Source: Mytilus californianus (lineage: Eukaryota > Mollusca > Bivalvia > Mytilida > Mytilidae). Taken from it: a stretch of DNA of 64,000 nucleotides. The notes under the pieces are model-generated. The model saw only the letters and a list, made by a program, of their open reading frames with translations. It ran no database searches and was not told the DNA's origin. Made by a program: the position numbers and the translations under genes. Position 1 is the stretch's first letter, and each line of letters opens with the position of its first letter. This document shows, piece by piece, positions 43,647-55,316 of this stretch. The stretch covers positions 6,587,501 to 6,651,500 of the forward strand of contig NW_026262701.1 of NCBI RefSeq assembly GCF_021869535.1, in the 5' to 3' direction.

Positions 43647-46600
43647 GTGTGATGTACTTTCTAAAGCTAATATTTGACAACTTAAAATCTCAACTATTGT
43701 CACATAACGGTATTTAACCTACTAAAAGCAAAAATTGCCATGGTCTCACTACAAAATCTACTCTAAATAGACTAAAAACAGACAAACTTACATTGACTTA
43801 TGCATTTGAAAAGTTTCAAGGCATGGCATGACCTACATAAATAAAAGTCAAATGCATGAATAAAAAATTTATTTATTTCTAAACTCCCACACTGATGCAG
43901 TTGTATTAGTATTGGCACATCTCATTTCCATGGAAAATATTTGGCCCTGTCCCCTAAGTCATGGTCTGTATACTTTGAAACTTTTGCATAGATTCCTGGT
44001 TAAAATATGTAATCAGGTCAGTTCGAGGGGAACTACTTTGAACATGTTATGTCAATGATAATTGGTATGCATACTAGTTGTGTAAGCATTGTCACATCTC
44101 ATTTCCATGGAGATTATTTGACACTGCCCCTTCAGTCCTGGTATATTGACTTTGAAACTTTCATAGCTTACATGTTAAAGGGGTAGGTTTGATAAGGCCC
44201 TAAAATGGCCCCTATTTTTAGCTAAAATTTCAAATTCAGGTTTATTGACCAATATCACAATGAATCATAGCTAACACAGTGACTAGATAGGAAATATGTC
44301 CTTTTGTTGAAAATTTAGGTACTGGCATTCTGTTTATGACGTCACAGATAGCACTCATTTTAATTTTCCATGAAAATTCAACGAAAAAGGGTAAATTTCC
44401 ATTCATCTTTTAACAGATAACATCATGAACATAGAGCGCATTCGTCGACAAAAAAAAAATCTTTTAACATAATGTTTGTTATGACAGTTTAAGGTAGCAC
44501 TACAGTCTAACAATGATTTTTTGAAGATATTTTTTTTATCACATAATTTTGAAGTAAGTATTTTTCTGCACAGTTTGTAAAAATCCCAGTCATTAACATA
44601 TCACAACAGGGAGTAAATTGATAATGAACTTATGTAAATTAAAGCACATGTAATTAATCTAAATATATAGGCATTTGGGAGGGGCTAATATGTCAATCAT
44701 CTGTTGATACCAGTGTCCAGCTGTTAATCCCTGACCACAAGATAAATATCTCATTGCATTGCAACAAAACTAATTTATAAAACCTGGAAGTTTAGAACAG
44801 AGAAAAAGAAAAAGATATGAATAGGAAAAAATTTAAAGGGAAAAAATCTACCAAAATGAAAAAAAAAATATGGAAAAGAGGGTGAAAGTATCTTTGAAAG
44901 CCTCTGACTGCCTGTATAAATTTCTCGTCTTTGGTCTTCTACATTTAAAAATAATTTTAGGCATTTTAACTAATTTTAAGTTAAGTGATTTTTTTTAATT
45001 CCATGAAACTCATAAATCATGTTGGACAGTCTATTTTCAAGAAGGGGATGGTCTTGGTCTTTTTATGGACATGTCTTTTAATGCACAATTTTAATATTTT
45101 AGCTAATTTCAGTCATCATGGTCATATTATATTTCTTTTTAAAATTCAAATGAAAATTATTCTTTATAGTGAGAATAATGATGTTAAATATTAATTATGA
45201 TGCAGCTTGCCAATCCTGTTATTCTCTTATCTTAGACTGTCTGGACAGAGGCAGAGCTTTGTCTTTATTTAATTACTACATCACAGATGTTGGTCAAATC
45301 TGTGACGTCAAACTCCCGCCAAATGCCAAGTTAGTGTTATACAGTGCACACAAAATGCAAATTTTACAGCATTAGAGCATCAAAGACCATGTGTGTGGTT
45401 CTATTGATAAAGTAATGGTGTCAGAACACTCCTGGGGTGTTACCAGTGGAATTTTTGTATTTATGTGGCATTTATAGGGGTTCTTAAGAGGAAATTCAGT
45501 TTTAAGGTCATTTCTCAGAACAATTTTTCATGAGAATTGTAAGGAAAAAATGAACATAGAAACTTTATGGGTAACGCTTTGGCTTGACTTTGATATATGT
45601 GATTGAGAGGAGTATTTTCTACAATACTGTGTCCCAGTTTTTGGATAATTTGTTTCTAAATGAATTTGTAGGTCTCCAAAGATGAAAGGTGATTTGAGGT
45701 TTGGCATCCAGCAGTAAAAATATTATATATCTTATTGTAGATTGTGAATGGTTGATTAAAGGGATGAAAATTTTTTACTACCATTTGACCTGAATGTGCC
45801 ATTTTCATCCAAGTTGGAAGACCACTTTTTTGGCAATTAATGAGCTATATTTTGAGATTAATCATACCAAAATTAAATTTATCTATAGATTAAGAAAGAG
45901 TTATATTTCAGCTTTAAAATGAGTTAAAGATTTTAAAAATCCATTGAGTAGTTTGGAGAAATTAATCTTTAAAGACTGTTGGTCAACAAAAATGTTGGTT
46001 GGAGTCAGAAAATTCTGACTGTAGTGCTACCTTAAATCTCTGGCTTGAATATTTAGTTTGTGGATTACTGTGCTCAATGTTTCCTAAGCCTAAATTTGGT
46101 AAAAAAACTGGCAGATTTCATTAAATTTTGCAGAAATCTATATTTTTGACCTTTTTCAGATGTAAAAATCAACGCTTTAAATTAAAACTTTGACAAAAAG
46201 AGTTCTATTTAACTCTCTCACATGTGTTTTCGTAAACTTAAAAGATTTTTTATGTTGAAACATTGAACTTAATAATTGGGGCCAAATATGGCCCTTACCG
46301 AACTTACTCCTTTGTGACTAGGTCAGTTTAAGGGGAAAAACTTTTGTTAAGTCAATGATATTTCGTATGTAGTTGTAATAGCATAGGCATATCTTATTTC
46401 CACTGAAATTATTTGGCCCTGTATCTCCAGTCATGCTTCATTGAATTAAAATCATTTGTAAAATATTTTACTTGTTAAAGTATTGCTATTTTGATTTCAA
46501 CATTTACATTTTACAATCAAAATTACTTACAGGTAAGACATATCTGTGTTTTAACAGTTTATTTTAACAGAGTTTCTTTCATTCTTAACTTTTGTAAATC

Positions 46601-49600
46601 TTAAGCATTATTTGATCCAATATGTGTAAGGGTCAAAATTAAATATAGCTGTTTATGAAAATTATATTCTTTAAAAAAAAACTTTATTATGACATTAAAG
46701 GTCCCTTATATTCCTAATTAGAGCTATTTTCCTAATGCTTGTAGTTTAAAGGTTTGGTTGGCTTGCTTGATTTGTTTTAATAAATGTTTGCTCAAGCCTT
46801 GTAATTAAGATTGACATCTGCAATCAATAGATAGACAAGGCTTCAGCTTGTACTATACATTATAATCTGCACTATACTTAACATTCAATTACATTTAAGT
46901 ATAATGTATACAAACTGAAGCCCCGCCTATCTATCGATTGCAGATGTCAATCTTAATTACAATTCTTGAGCAAACTTTTATACAAACAAAGCAAGCAAGC
47001 CAAACAAACATCTTAATTACAAGCATTAGGAAAATAGCTCTAACTAAACATGACAATTTGAAGTGTTTTGTACACCTAGTGGAAAAATATAGTTGTGTAA
47101 CTATAAAAATGATAATTTCAGAAATAAAGTTCAGATGTTGTTAAGGGGTGCATCATAAAGCTTGTCAAGACCAGATTTAAATTTTAATTTCATAAGATGG
47201 TGTTTGTCTTTTTACCATCAACTTGTTTGAAAGAAATATGTTTATTTTGAAAACTTTAAAGTCACATGGCTAGAAATCTTTAGTTTTTCATAGTCCTGTG
47301 ATTTTAAGGAAACTGAAAATCATAATATTCTCGGGAAGGGAAGTGTATAATTAAATCATAGCATACATTGTATAAATGGGAGTTCAACAGATTGTGTACA
47401 CATTTTTGTATGAATGACCCCAGTAGATTGTAAAATTAAAAATATGATTTTCCCAGAACTCCTCTCACACTAATAAAGATAGAAACAATATGTGTATTAA
47501 TAACACTCAGAGTGGTATGCAGCCAAAATTTGAGGAATGGTTTAGGTTATATTAATAATGAATTCTAAATCACATCTTGTGCCCCCTTATCTACATCTAC
47601 ATCTGTTTCTGTTGTTAAATACTCTGTTTTTACATTGAATTACAATATATATTTTAAACAATTACTTGTTTGATATTATCTATGGTATAACTGCATACAG
47701 GGTTTTTAAAAACTGTTGGTACAGATTATTTGAATGATAAAAATTTGAAATGTTCCATAAAATTTTATTTAACAACTCTGTGAGTATGAATTTGATATCA
47801 ACCATTCTGCTGTATAATATAGTATTGATTTATTTCAACACAGGGTTTTAACTTGTTATCAACCAGTGCGTTACAGAAAGAGAAGCAGTAGGCATCCTGA
47901 ATGGTTTGTAAGACGTAGAGGGAAGTCCTTTGATGAGGGGTTAACCCAGGAAAATAAACAATTTATTAAAGATTTAACAGTAGAGCAGTATAAAAACAAA
48001 CCAAGTCCTTTGAAAGAAGAACCATTAGAAAGAGGGGAATGGGATTTAAGGTAAGTTGGGAAATAATTGTGTGTAATTGTAGAACAATATAAAAACAAAG
48101 CAAATCCATTGAACACGTTTTAAGCTGAAAATCAGAAAGATGGAATAGAATTTAAGATTAAGGTATTTTAGGAAATATTTTATATTTGGAAATACTTTGA
48201 ATACTTTGGATTTAAGCATGTTTAGTCTCATCAATTCCAGAAAATGTTCACTCGTATGCATTTTCGTTAGTATGACTGTAATACATCTGAAACTTATAAC
48301 AATGATAAAGAAAATCTTTGAAATGATTTGTTTAGAAAAAAAAAAATCCTGGAAAAGTTTTATTATTTTAAAATGAATTAACAAATTTTAAAATATTTCT
48401 ACACTTATTTGTTAATGTTTACCTTGTGAAACCTTAAATAGTGCAGAAATACAGGCTAGCCATATTGACTGGTTTAGGATTTCACCCAGAGTTATACAAT
48501 GAAGAAACAAATTGCAACAAAGATATTGAATTTGTAAAATTCTGATGACTTTTCAAAAATACATGTATGAATTTTGGAAAGGTGTTTTGGTCATAATAAT
48601 AGGCAAATATAACTTTTTTTTCTTTTTTTTTTATGAATCTTGGATGACTGATCTTAGTATGAACCATAGGAAATGGGGGATATAAGTAAATGGAACATGG
48701 ATTTTGCTCATTTTTAAAGACCGTACAGTGACATATAGTTGTTAATTTCTTAGTCATTTGATCTCTTGTGGAGAGTTGTCTCATTTGCAATCATACCACA
48801 TCTTCTTATTTTTATATGTACCAAAGAAAACACTCAGTATTTTCATACAGACAGTATCCACACTGAGATTTTACTTGATCACAAAGATAGATCATCAGTG
48901 GTGGCTAACTTAATATATTTAAACAGCACTTATCTTTTATTCATCTTTTTATGAACAAACAGTCATGAGGTCACCATTTAAAGATCTGTCTTTTTCAGAA
49001 CAAGTCTATTTGGTTTAAGAATCGACTTTTAAGACTTAGCAATCCATCTGTTTAAACATTAAAAAAGTCTGGGCTTTTTTCAGAAGCAGAATTCCAGGAG
49101 GTTTTTTTTGTTAATAGTTTTAAACATATCTTATTCAGAACAAGAAGAACTGGAGTATTAGCTTTAAAGATAGGAGTTATACCTCAATGGAGAAAAGATG
49201 GTACAAAAATAGAAACAACACTACTTCAGGTTTGTATATTTTATGAATTATTTTATATAAAATGGAAACTAGTAACCTGAAGTTCTCTGATCTTCAGTGA
49301 CTGACCTCAGGTTTTGAAGTTCTATTGTATTTCAGTTCCATAGACATTGTTTTGCCTTAATTTAATCAAAGGAAAGATGGAAATTATCACAATGATAGAA
49401 AATATATAACAACTTCAATATGGACTTGTTTAAGAACCAATAACTATTTCCTTTTCACTCTTGCTTCAATTTTCCACTACAGCTGCCTCTGTAAATTTAA
49501 TGTCTACCTATATACCTACTTAATTTTAATTAATGTACTGGATTATTTTATTTTCTACAATGTTCAAACAGTAAGATACAACACTTCTGAAATAAACTTA

Positions 49601-52600
49601 AGACTTCATAAAATTGTGTCCCTAGTCAGGTACAAATTTACTCCTAAAATCACCTAAGTCTTCATTCATTTAGATTACAGGTACATGTACTAGTTTCTAA
49701 CTGACTTTGTTGAAAGTGAAAAATTTTAGGAGGATTGGGAAAGTGATTGTGACATCAAAAGGAAAATAAATTCTCTTAGATTTTACAAGATAAACAATTC
49801 ATTTACTGTTATACACACTAGGATGCTAAATGTTAAAAACAGTTCAACCTTACTGTACTTCTTGAAGTTTTCTATTTTATATAGATCATTGACAACCATG
49901 TTATAAGATACAGTCCACCAGAAAAATTTGCCCAATCAGCTGGATGGAAGCCATGGTGGCGGAGGAAGTATGGTAGTGTGGTTGTTGGTGCCCTAAGCTG
50001 TGAACCTCATCTGGTAAGATTCAGAGTTTTTATTAACCAGATTTTCGAAAGTAAAAATCGGTTATTGATTTGGGGATGTATGGCGGGCGGCTGCCAAACA
50101 GTGTCCGTTCATTAACATGAAAACCCTTTGACAAAATTTTTTCAAATTTAGATATATTGTTTCCTATGACTAAATGAAGGTCAAGTTCAATTTTCACGAT
50201 TTTAGCTTTTCTTGTTGAGTTATAGCCCTTTCCCAAGAATTAAATTTTTGATGAAATACTTATTAATTACTAGATTTCTGTTCAAAGGGAAATAACTCAT
50301 TTTTTAAAAGACATTGTATTAATGATAAATGACATTTTGGATTTTTTTTCTTTTCTTTGGTAAATTTTATGAAGAATTTTGTGGTAGGTGTGTTTGTTAT
50401 TCTGTATATACTAATTTTCTGAATGCTATATTATATATAATTTATTTTGGATGAAGTGAACTCTTTTGATTAGATAATAATCTATTTTTAATAAAGGATA
50501 TATTTCGTTACATAACATTGTGTAAATGATAGATAAGTTGCAGATCTATTTTAGTTTGTGACAAATGAAAGAAAAAATACTTGGAACTATTAATTACATT
50601 TGATTATAACTTGAAAATAGATATACATTGTGTTACATCATATCCAATTTTAGAGAACTATTTAATTTTTTAGTTGTTAGATCATATCTAATTTTAGAGA
50701 ACTATTTTTTGCTTTATTAGTTTCTGTTCAAAGGGAAATAACTCAAACTTGTTTCCATAAACCAGTAATCATAATACATGTATAAGTATATGGAATTTGT
50801 TCAATTAATTTTAGTCATTAGCTGTCAAAAATTTCTTTATAACTATTTTTTTTAAGTCATGTGTGTTATGAAGGTAGATGTCACAGTTGTTTTAAGCTTT
50901 TCTTAATGGAGTTTAGGGGAATAATAGGAATATTCTGCATTCACATCAGTGTCCCTGGTCAAGTGTTGGCATCCACAGCCTATTCACAGAAACTCATAAG
51001 CATACTGCAATATAATTCTGTTTGCATCTTGGAGAGACTTTCCATTTGATGTCATAAGATGAAGGTCACATGATGAAGCTTTTAAACTTCATTATTTACA
51101 TTAAATTTCATTCTCTTATGCTAAGAGACCAATACGATATAACTTATTGTGAGGATGCATCAGGTATATGTGTATGACACATTTTTTCTGCAAAATATGT
51201 TAAAATTATAGTGGAGAAAAAAAGATTTGTTCATAGTATACTACACAGCTGACTGTTACCATGACTACTTCTTCTTTTGTAGTTTAGTAAAGAGTATAAC
51301 AATTTGTTTACTGAAGCTGGTGTTCCACCAAAGAGAAAGTTGACAAGATTCCTTGTATCTCCTAATGCTGCTATACAACCAGGTATATATAAATGTTAAA
51401 TATGGGGCTGTAAAGAAAGTAACAGGTATATATCAGTGTTGAATATGAGGCTCTATTGAAAGTAACAGGTATATATCAGTGTCGAATATGAGGCTGTAGA
51501 GAATAATAAAGTTGGCCTCTATTAATTAGTCACTCAGAGACAAAATATAAGGGGACCTTTCAAAAGAGGTTAACCATTTCTGTTATTCCATCATTCTATC
51601 CTACTGAAATTAAAACGTTGTCTGGACTTTTTTCGTTATTCCTGCAGATATTGATATAATTTTTGGTAAGGTACAGAAATAGTTTGCCTTTCTTTATGGT
51701 TGAGCAATAAAATTGTCCCAGTAAAAAAAACATCTACTATACGTCATTAATACTTTTCCTGTTATAAGTCAGATCCCAGAAATTAATGAGTCGTTCATGC
51801 TCATTGTCGAGTACTAACAATTCAGTTTTTCATGAAAGAGGGTCTGGATGGGGTTTACAGAATAGAGAATAATGGACTCAAAGTGCAGAATAAAGGGCAA
51901 AAAATACAGAAAAGAGAAAAATAGACAAAAAAAAAAAGAATAAAGAATAATGTGGTGCTAAAGTATTGAGAATAGAGAATGATGGGCAAAATAAATAAAG
52001 AAAAGAGGAAAAGGTCTAAATAATTAAAGAATAAAGAAATGAAGGACCCCCAATTCAGACCCTAGTGATTGCTTAGTAAATATTTCTAATTTAATTTTAG
52101 GTTTGCCATTAACAGCAATGCACTTTAGGGTTGGAGATTATATAGATGCTCAGGCAAAAACGTATGTATTCTAAGATAAAATATTAAGTTCCCTTTTTTC
52201 AAGTTATGAAAACATAGAATTTCAAGGACCTTTATTCATATTGTAATAAGCCACACTTTCATGACTTTTCTTCCCCTGTGTTCTTCAATAATTATGCTTT
52301 TAGAAATTGAAAGTTTTAGCCCTATTCAGAAGTTATTGTTTAATCAATGACAAATTAATAATATTTCCACAAACTACAAATACTAAATCTAAGTTTTTTT
52401 GGGGTATGAAGATATATATAAATACTAAGGAACTACAGAAATCCATAAATTCATGTAGCTGTTTTTAATTTGTCAAAAATGGAAAAAGAAGTAATATGTT
52501 ATATTTATTCACACACTTGACAATACCTAGAGTAAATAAACAAAGCTATTGTTGCAGTTTGTCTCAAATTCATATGGAGGACTTCAGTATGGAGCTAAAG

Positions 52601-55316
52601 CTCACACCTAACTGCAAGTTTAAATCAACCCACAACACAAATTTGAGTGTAATTCTTTGCTAGATGTCAATAACTTTATATATGTGCAATGTAAGGTAAT
52701 ATTTGACAGTTTATTGTATGGTATTTACACTAAATCATCATTCAAAACATTGCCCTTAAGAATGTTAATACCCCACGCAATTTTTGCATCAGGTATAATG
52801 TTTTGACCCATCCGTCCGTCCGTCTGTCCGTCAGTCCTGTTCTTGTCATCGCAACTCCTCTGAAACCACACAACAGAATTTCATGAAACTTTGTAGAATA
52901 TAAGGACATACTATGCAGATGTGCATATCGACAGGAAATTATAATTCAATTTTTTTTTCTAAGAATTATGCCCCTTTGCACTAATTGGCCTCAATATACT
53001 ACTGCAACAGTTTGTCATCGCAACTCCTCTGAAACTACACAACAGAATTTCATGAAATTTGTAGATAATAAGGATATACTATGTAGATGTGCATATCGAC
53101 AGGAAATTATGATTCAATTTTTTTCTAGGAGTTATGCCCCTTTGAACTTATTGGCCTCAATATACTAGTCCGTCAGTCCTGTTCTTGTCATCGCAACTCC
53201 TCTGAAACCACACAACAGAATTTCATGAAACTTTGAAGATAATAAGGACATACTATTTAGATGTGCATTTCGACAGGAAATTATGATTCAATTATTTTTC
53301 TAGGAGATATGCCCCTTTGAACTTATTGGCCTCAATATACTACAGTCCGTCAGTCCTGTTCTTGTCATCACAACTCCTCTGAAACCACACAACAGAATTT
53401 CATGAAACTTTTTAGATAATAAGGACATACTATGTAGACGTGCATATCAACAGGAAATTATGATTTAATTGTTTTTCTAGGAGTTATGCCCCTTTGAACT
53501 TATTGGCCTCAATATACTACTGCAACAGTTTGTCATCGCAACTCCTCTGAAACTACACAACAGAATTTCATGAAACTTTGTAGATTATAAGGACATAATA
53601 TGTAAATGTGCATATCTACAAGAAATTTTTATCAGTTGACTTTTGTTGGAGTTATGAGTCTTTGAACTTAGGAATCTGGTGAGATTTTGTTTACCCAGTG
53701 ACAATGTGGGGGCGTGGGGTATGTGAGTGTGCTCACTAAGGTTCTTTAATAATTGTGTGTTGTTATCGCATACATTACCCTTTCAAATTTTCATTGATGT
53801 GTTACTATCACATACATTGACATATTTTGATTCTGTCATTTGTTTTGTCTGTTTATTCAAGGTTCGTTTTGTTCATTTTGCAGTATTGACTATGGTTTCC
53901 AAGGAGTTGTAAAGAGACATGGGATGAAAGGTGGTCCAGCATCTCATGGTGGGACTAAATGGCACAGAAGAATGGGAGGTACCGGTGGTGGAGGGGTGAG
54001 TATATAACATATATATATTTGCAATGATATTCAAATTTCTAAGATATTTAGTAGATACATTAATGGTGGGAGTTGTAAAATTGTTTTGTCATTAAACCAC
54101 CATAGACACCACTATCAACTCAGTGCATAGAGAAAAATCTTGAGAAGTATTAAAATGTTAAAAAGCAAGTGTTCTTGAAGTTATTGCTATGATGTCAAAC
54201 TTCACTAATTTAGCTACTAGTAGATGATAAGAGTTTGTTTAATGTTATTTAAGCATATCAGAAATAAAGATAATTTATTCTAGTAAAATCTTTTTAAATG
54301 TAATTAAATGGTAGCCTTTTTATAAAATTTGTTTAGTCAGTACAACCGGCATCTAGTTTTTCATGTAGATATTTTAGTGTTTTCCAGATTATTGTATAGT
54401 ATATGCACCATCTCATCAGCCAAGACATTTCAATTGACATCTTCATTTATTGGTATCCCACACATAAACATACTTTTAGCCACATATTTCAATTCAGTCA
54501 AATTGTCTTCTAATTTATACTTTGTTTACAGGACATGGCAGGTATATGGAAAGGAAAGAAAATGCCTGGTCACATGGGAGCAGACTGGAATTTTGCTAAA
54601 GGCTTGAGGGTAATAAAGTTCTATTAACCAAATTTTCTGAAGTGTATATAATGGAAATTTGAAGATCTAACATATCTCTCTAAGGCAAGGAAAATAATTG
54701 TATGATACCTGTATTCAATTGCATGACTATTGCATTACGTTGTGATATGTCCCTTAATGACATATAAATGAAAATAACACTTTATAATTTTTTTGCATCA
54801 TAAGCGCTTTTCTGGATTTAGCTTTCTTCAGGAATGCTCAAATCTAAACATTTGAAAACCAGGGATGTAAAAATCTGTAGAAACATTAGAAGTTATATAA
54901 CCAAAAAGGACCTTAAAAATAGCCAAATTATTCTATGGACAACTTTACCCAAATAGTTGGAACCTTAGTTTCTTAAATATTTCTTATTTTATCAACTACG
55001 GTAAATATAAAGGAAGATATCTGTTGACTTTTATAAACAAATACTTTCTTCATTATTGTTTCAGATTTTGAGAATAAATACTAAGTACAATGTGTTATAT
55101 GTGACTGGTACCACACCAGGTGGGAATCATTGTTATGTCAGGATAATGGATACATGTCTGCCAAACAGACGGAGAGAGATACAGGATCAACCACCCATGC
55201 CAACATTTTATCCCGAAGATGTTAAAGATCCAATTGAGGAGGAATATTTTGATGAAACTGTTTTTGATTTTAAAGAACCTTCAATTGAGTACATAGATGA
55301 AGAATCTAATAAATGA
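43567..55316 (+). CDS. MRPL3: Mitochondrial large ribosomal subunit protein uL3m (MRPL3)
   Basis: Nine exons join in phase to 369 residues (human MRPL3 is 348): 43567-43646, 47844-48050, 49139-49229, 49885-50013, 51283-51382, 52101-52161, 53884-53995, 54532-54609, 55065-55316. uL3 proteins bind 23S-type rRNA near the peptidyl-transferase centre and are early assembly factors of the mitoribosome. Diagnostic segments are RRTGVLALKIGVIPQW, MHFRVGDYIDAQAKTIDYGF, GFQGVVKRHGMKGGPASHG, GKKMPGHMG and ILRINTKYNVLYVTG. The N-terminus MASRSPLVCASNCLQNILFR looks like a mitochondrial targeting peptide. Exon 1 is the least certain exon: its donor is TAG|GTGTGA, but phase and peptide character fit. An in-frame upstream ATG at 43453 exists. 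The C-terminus ends in an acidic tail after the uL3 fold. Confidence 0.95.
43900..44178 (-). repeat. Left part of an interrupted tandem-unit repeat
   Basis: Reverse-oriented units like those at 20360-21325 (CATCTCATTTCCATGG, TTTGGCCCTGTCCCC). The array resumes at 46313. Confidence 0.8.
44179..46312. mobile_element. 2.1-kb TIR element inserted in a tandem array
   Basis: The left end GGGGTAGGTTTGATAAGGCC and a further ATGGCCCC pair with the right end GGGGCCAAATATGGCCCTTA / CCGAACTTACTCC. The flanking sequence on both sides belongs to one array. No transposase frame is seen. It hosts a second element (44494-46031). Confidence 0.72.
44494..46031. mobile_element. Nested TTAA element (GGTAGCACTACAGTC ends)
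   Basis: TTAA|GGTAGCACTACAGTC on the left and GACTGTAGTGCTACC|TTAA on the right give inverted ends with a TTAA target, the piggyBac signature. The interior (1.5 kb) has only short frames that match nothing I know. Confidence 0.8.
46313..46450 (-). repeat. Right part of the interrupted tandem-unit repeat
   Basis: It continues the units of 43900-44178 (GGTCAGTTTAAGGGG, TATTTGGCCCTG). Confidence 0.75.
46718..47043. mobile_element. 326-bp palindromic MITE, second copy
   Basis: Close relative of 41034-41364. CTAA lies on both sides (46714-46717, 47044-47047). It lies in MRPL3 intron 1. Confidence 0.87.
47844..48050 (+). CDS. MRPL3: MRPL3 exon 2
   Basis: Residues 27-96: RHPEWFVRRRGKSFDEGLT, then a PSPLKEEPLERGEW segment equivalent to human CPLKDEPW. 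The donor is GTAAGT. A decayed copy of the exon's last ~70 bp follows in the intron. Confidence 0.92.
48051..48160 (+). repeat. Decayed copy of MRPL3 exon 2 3' end in intron 2
   Basis: TATAAAAACAAA of exon 2 (near 47989) recurs about 99 bp downstream in the context TAGAACAATATAAAAAC. The exon's last bases (AGAAAGAGGGGAATGGGATT) recur as a GATGGAATAGAATTTAAG variant ending at 48156. The donor equivalent is now AT. Confidence 0.75.
48700..48815 (+). repeat. CATACCACATCTTCTT module copy
   Basis: A good copy: GACCGTACAGTGACATATAG, GGAGAGTTGTCTCATTTGCA, CATACCACATCTTCTTATTT. It lies in MRPL3 intron 2. Confidence 0.8.
49139..49229 (+). CDS. MRPL3: MRPL3 exon 3
   Basis: Residues 96-126 (RRTGVLALKIGVIPQWRKDG), the conserved start of the uL3 domain. 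Confidence 0.95.
49885..50013 (+). CDS. MRPL3: MRPL3 exon 4
   Basis: Residues 127-169 (IIDNHVIRYSPPEKF ... GSVVVGALSCEPHL). The exon is 129 nt, phase 0 to phase 0, with a GTAAGA donor. Confidence 0.93.
50030..50260 (+). repeat. Dispersed repeat starting ACCAGATTTTCG
   Basis: ATTAACCAGATTTTCGAAAG, then GGGGATGTATGGCGGGCGGC and ATTTGTTTCC-type text, typical of bivalve dispersed repeats. It lies in MRPL3 intron 4 right after the donor. Confidence 0.5.
51283..51382 (+). CDS. MRPL3: MRPL3 exon 5
   Basis: Residues 170-203 (AGVPPKRKLTRFLVSPNAAI). The donor GTATAT is followed by two further copies of the same intron start. Confidence 0.93.
51383..51500 (+). repeat. 43-bp tandem copies of the MRPL3 intron 5 start
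   Basis: The intron start GTATATAT plus about 35 bp is present three times, at 51383, 51426 and 51469 (exact 43-bp period). Copies two and three are each preceded by AACAG, a good donor context. Only about 4 bp of the exon side are shared. Confidence 0.88.
51839..52063. mobile_element. 225-bp purine-rich MITE (AGGGTCTGGATGGGG ends)
   Basis: The inverted ends are AGGGTCTGGATGGGG and CCCCCAATTCAGACCCT. The interior is an irregular purine tract of GAATAAAGAATAATGG-like units, strongly strand-asymmetric. It lies in MRPL3 intron 5, ending 38 bp before exon 6. Confidence 0.7.
52101..52161 (+). CDS. MRPL3: MRPL3 exon 6
   Basis: A 61-nt exon (residues 203-223) encoding LPLTAMHFRVGDYIDAQAK, matching the human FRPGQYVDVTAKT block. 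Confidence 0.94.
52505..52690 (+). repeat. TTCTTTGCTAGATG-family repeat
   Basis: It shares CTCACACCTAACTGCAAGTT and GAGTGTAATTCTTTGCTAG with the other copies. Confidence 0.55.
52768..53730 (+). repeat. TACCCCACGC ... GCGTGGGGTA tandem-unit element
   Basis: Ends ATACCCCACGC (52769) and GCGTGGGGTAT (53712) are inverted. A (GTCC)n tract sits at the 5' side, then about five ~180-bp units (CATCGCAACTCCTCTGAAAC, GTTATGCCCCTTTGAACT). It lies in MRPL3 intron 6. Confidence 0.85.
53884..53995 (+). CDS. MRPL3: MRPL3 exon 7
   Basis: Residues 223-260, carrying the uL3 signature GFQGVVKRHGMKGGPASHG and a glycine-rich end. The donor is GTGAGT. Confidence 0.97.
54532..54609 (+). CDS. MRPL3: MRPL3 exon 8
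   Basis: Residues 261-286 (AGIWKGKKMPGHMGADWNF), aligning with human VWPGTKMPGKMGN. Confidence 0.96.
55065..55316 (+). CDS. MRPL3: MRPL3 exon 9 (terminal)
   Basis: Residues 287-369: ILRINTKYNVLYVTGTTPGG, then an acidic extension (EEEYFDETVFDF) and stop at 55314-55316. Confidence 0.95.
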   Translation: MLRINTKYNVLYVTGTTPGGNHCYVRIMDTCLPNRRREIQDQPPMPTFYPEDVKDPIEEEYFDETVFDFKEPSIEYIDEESNK

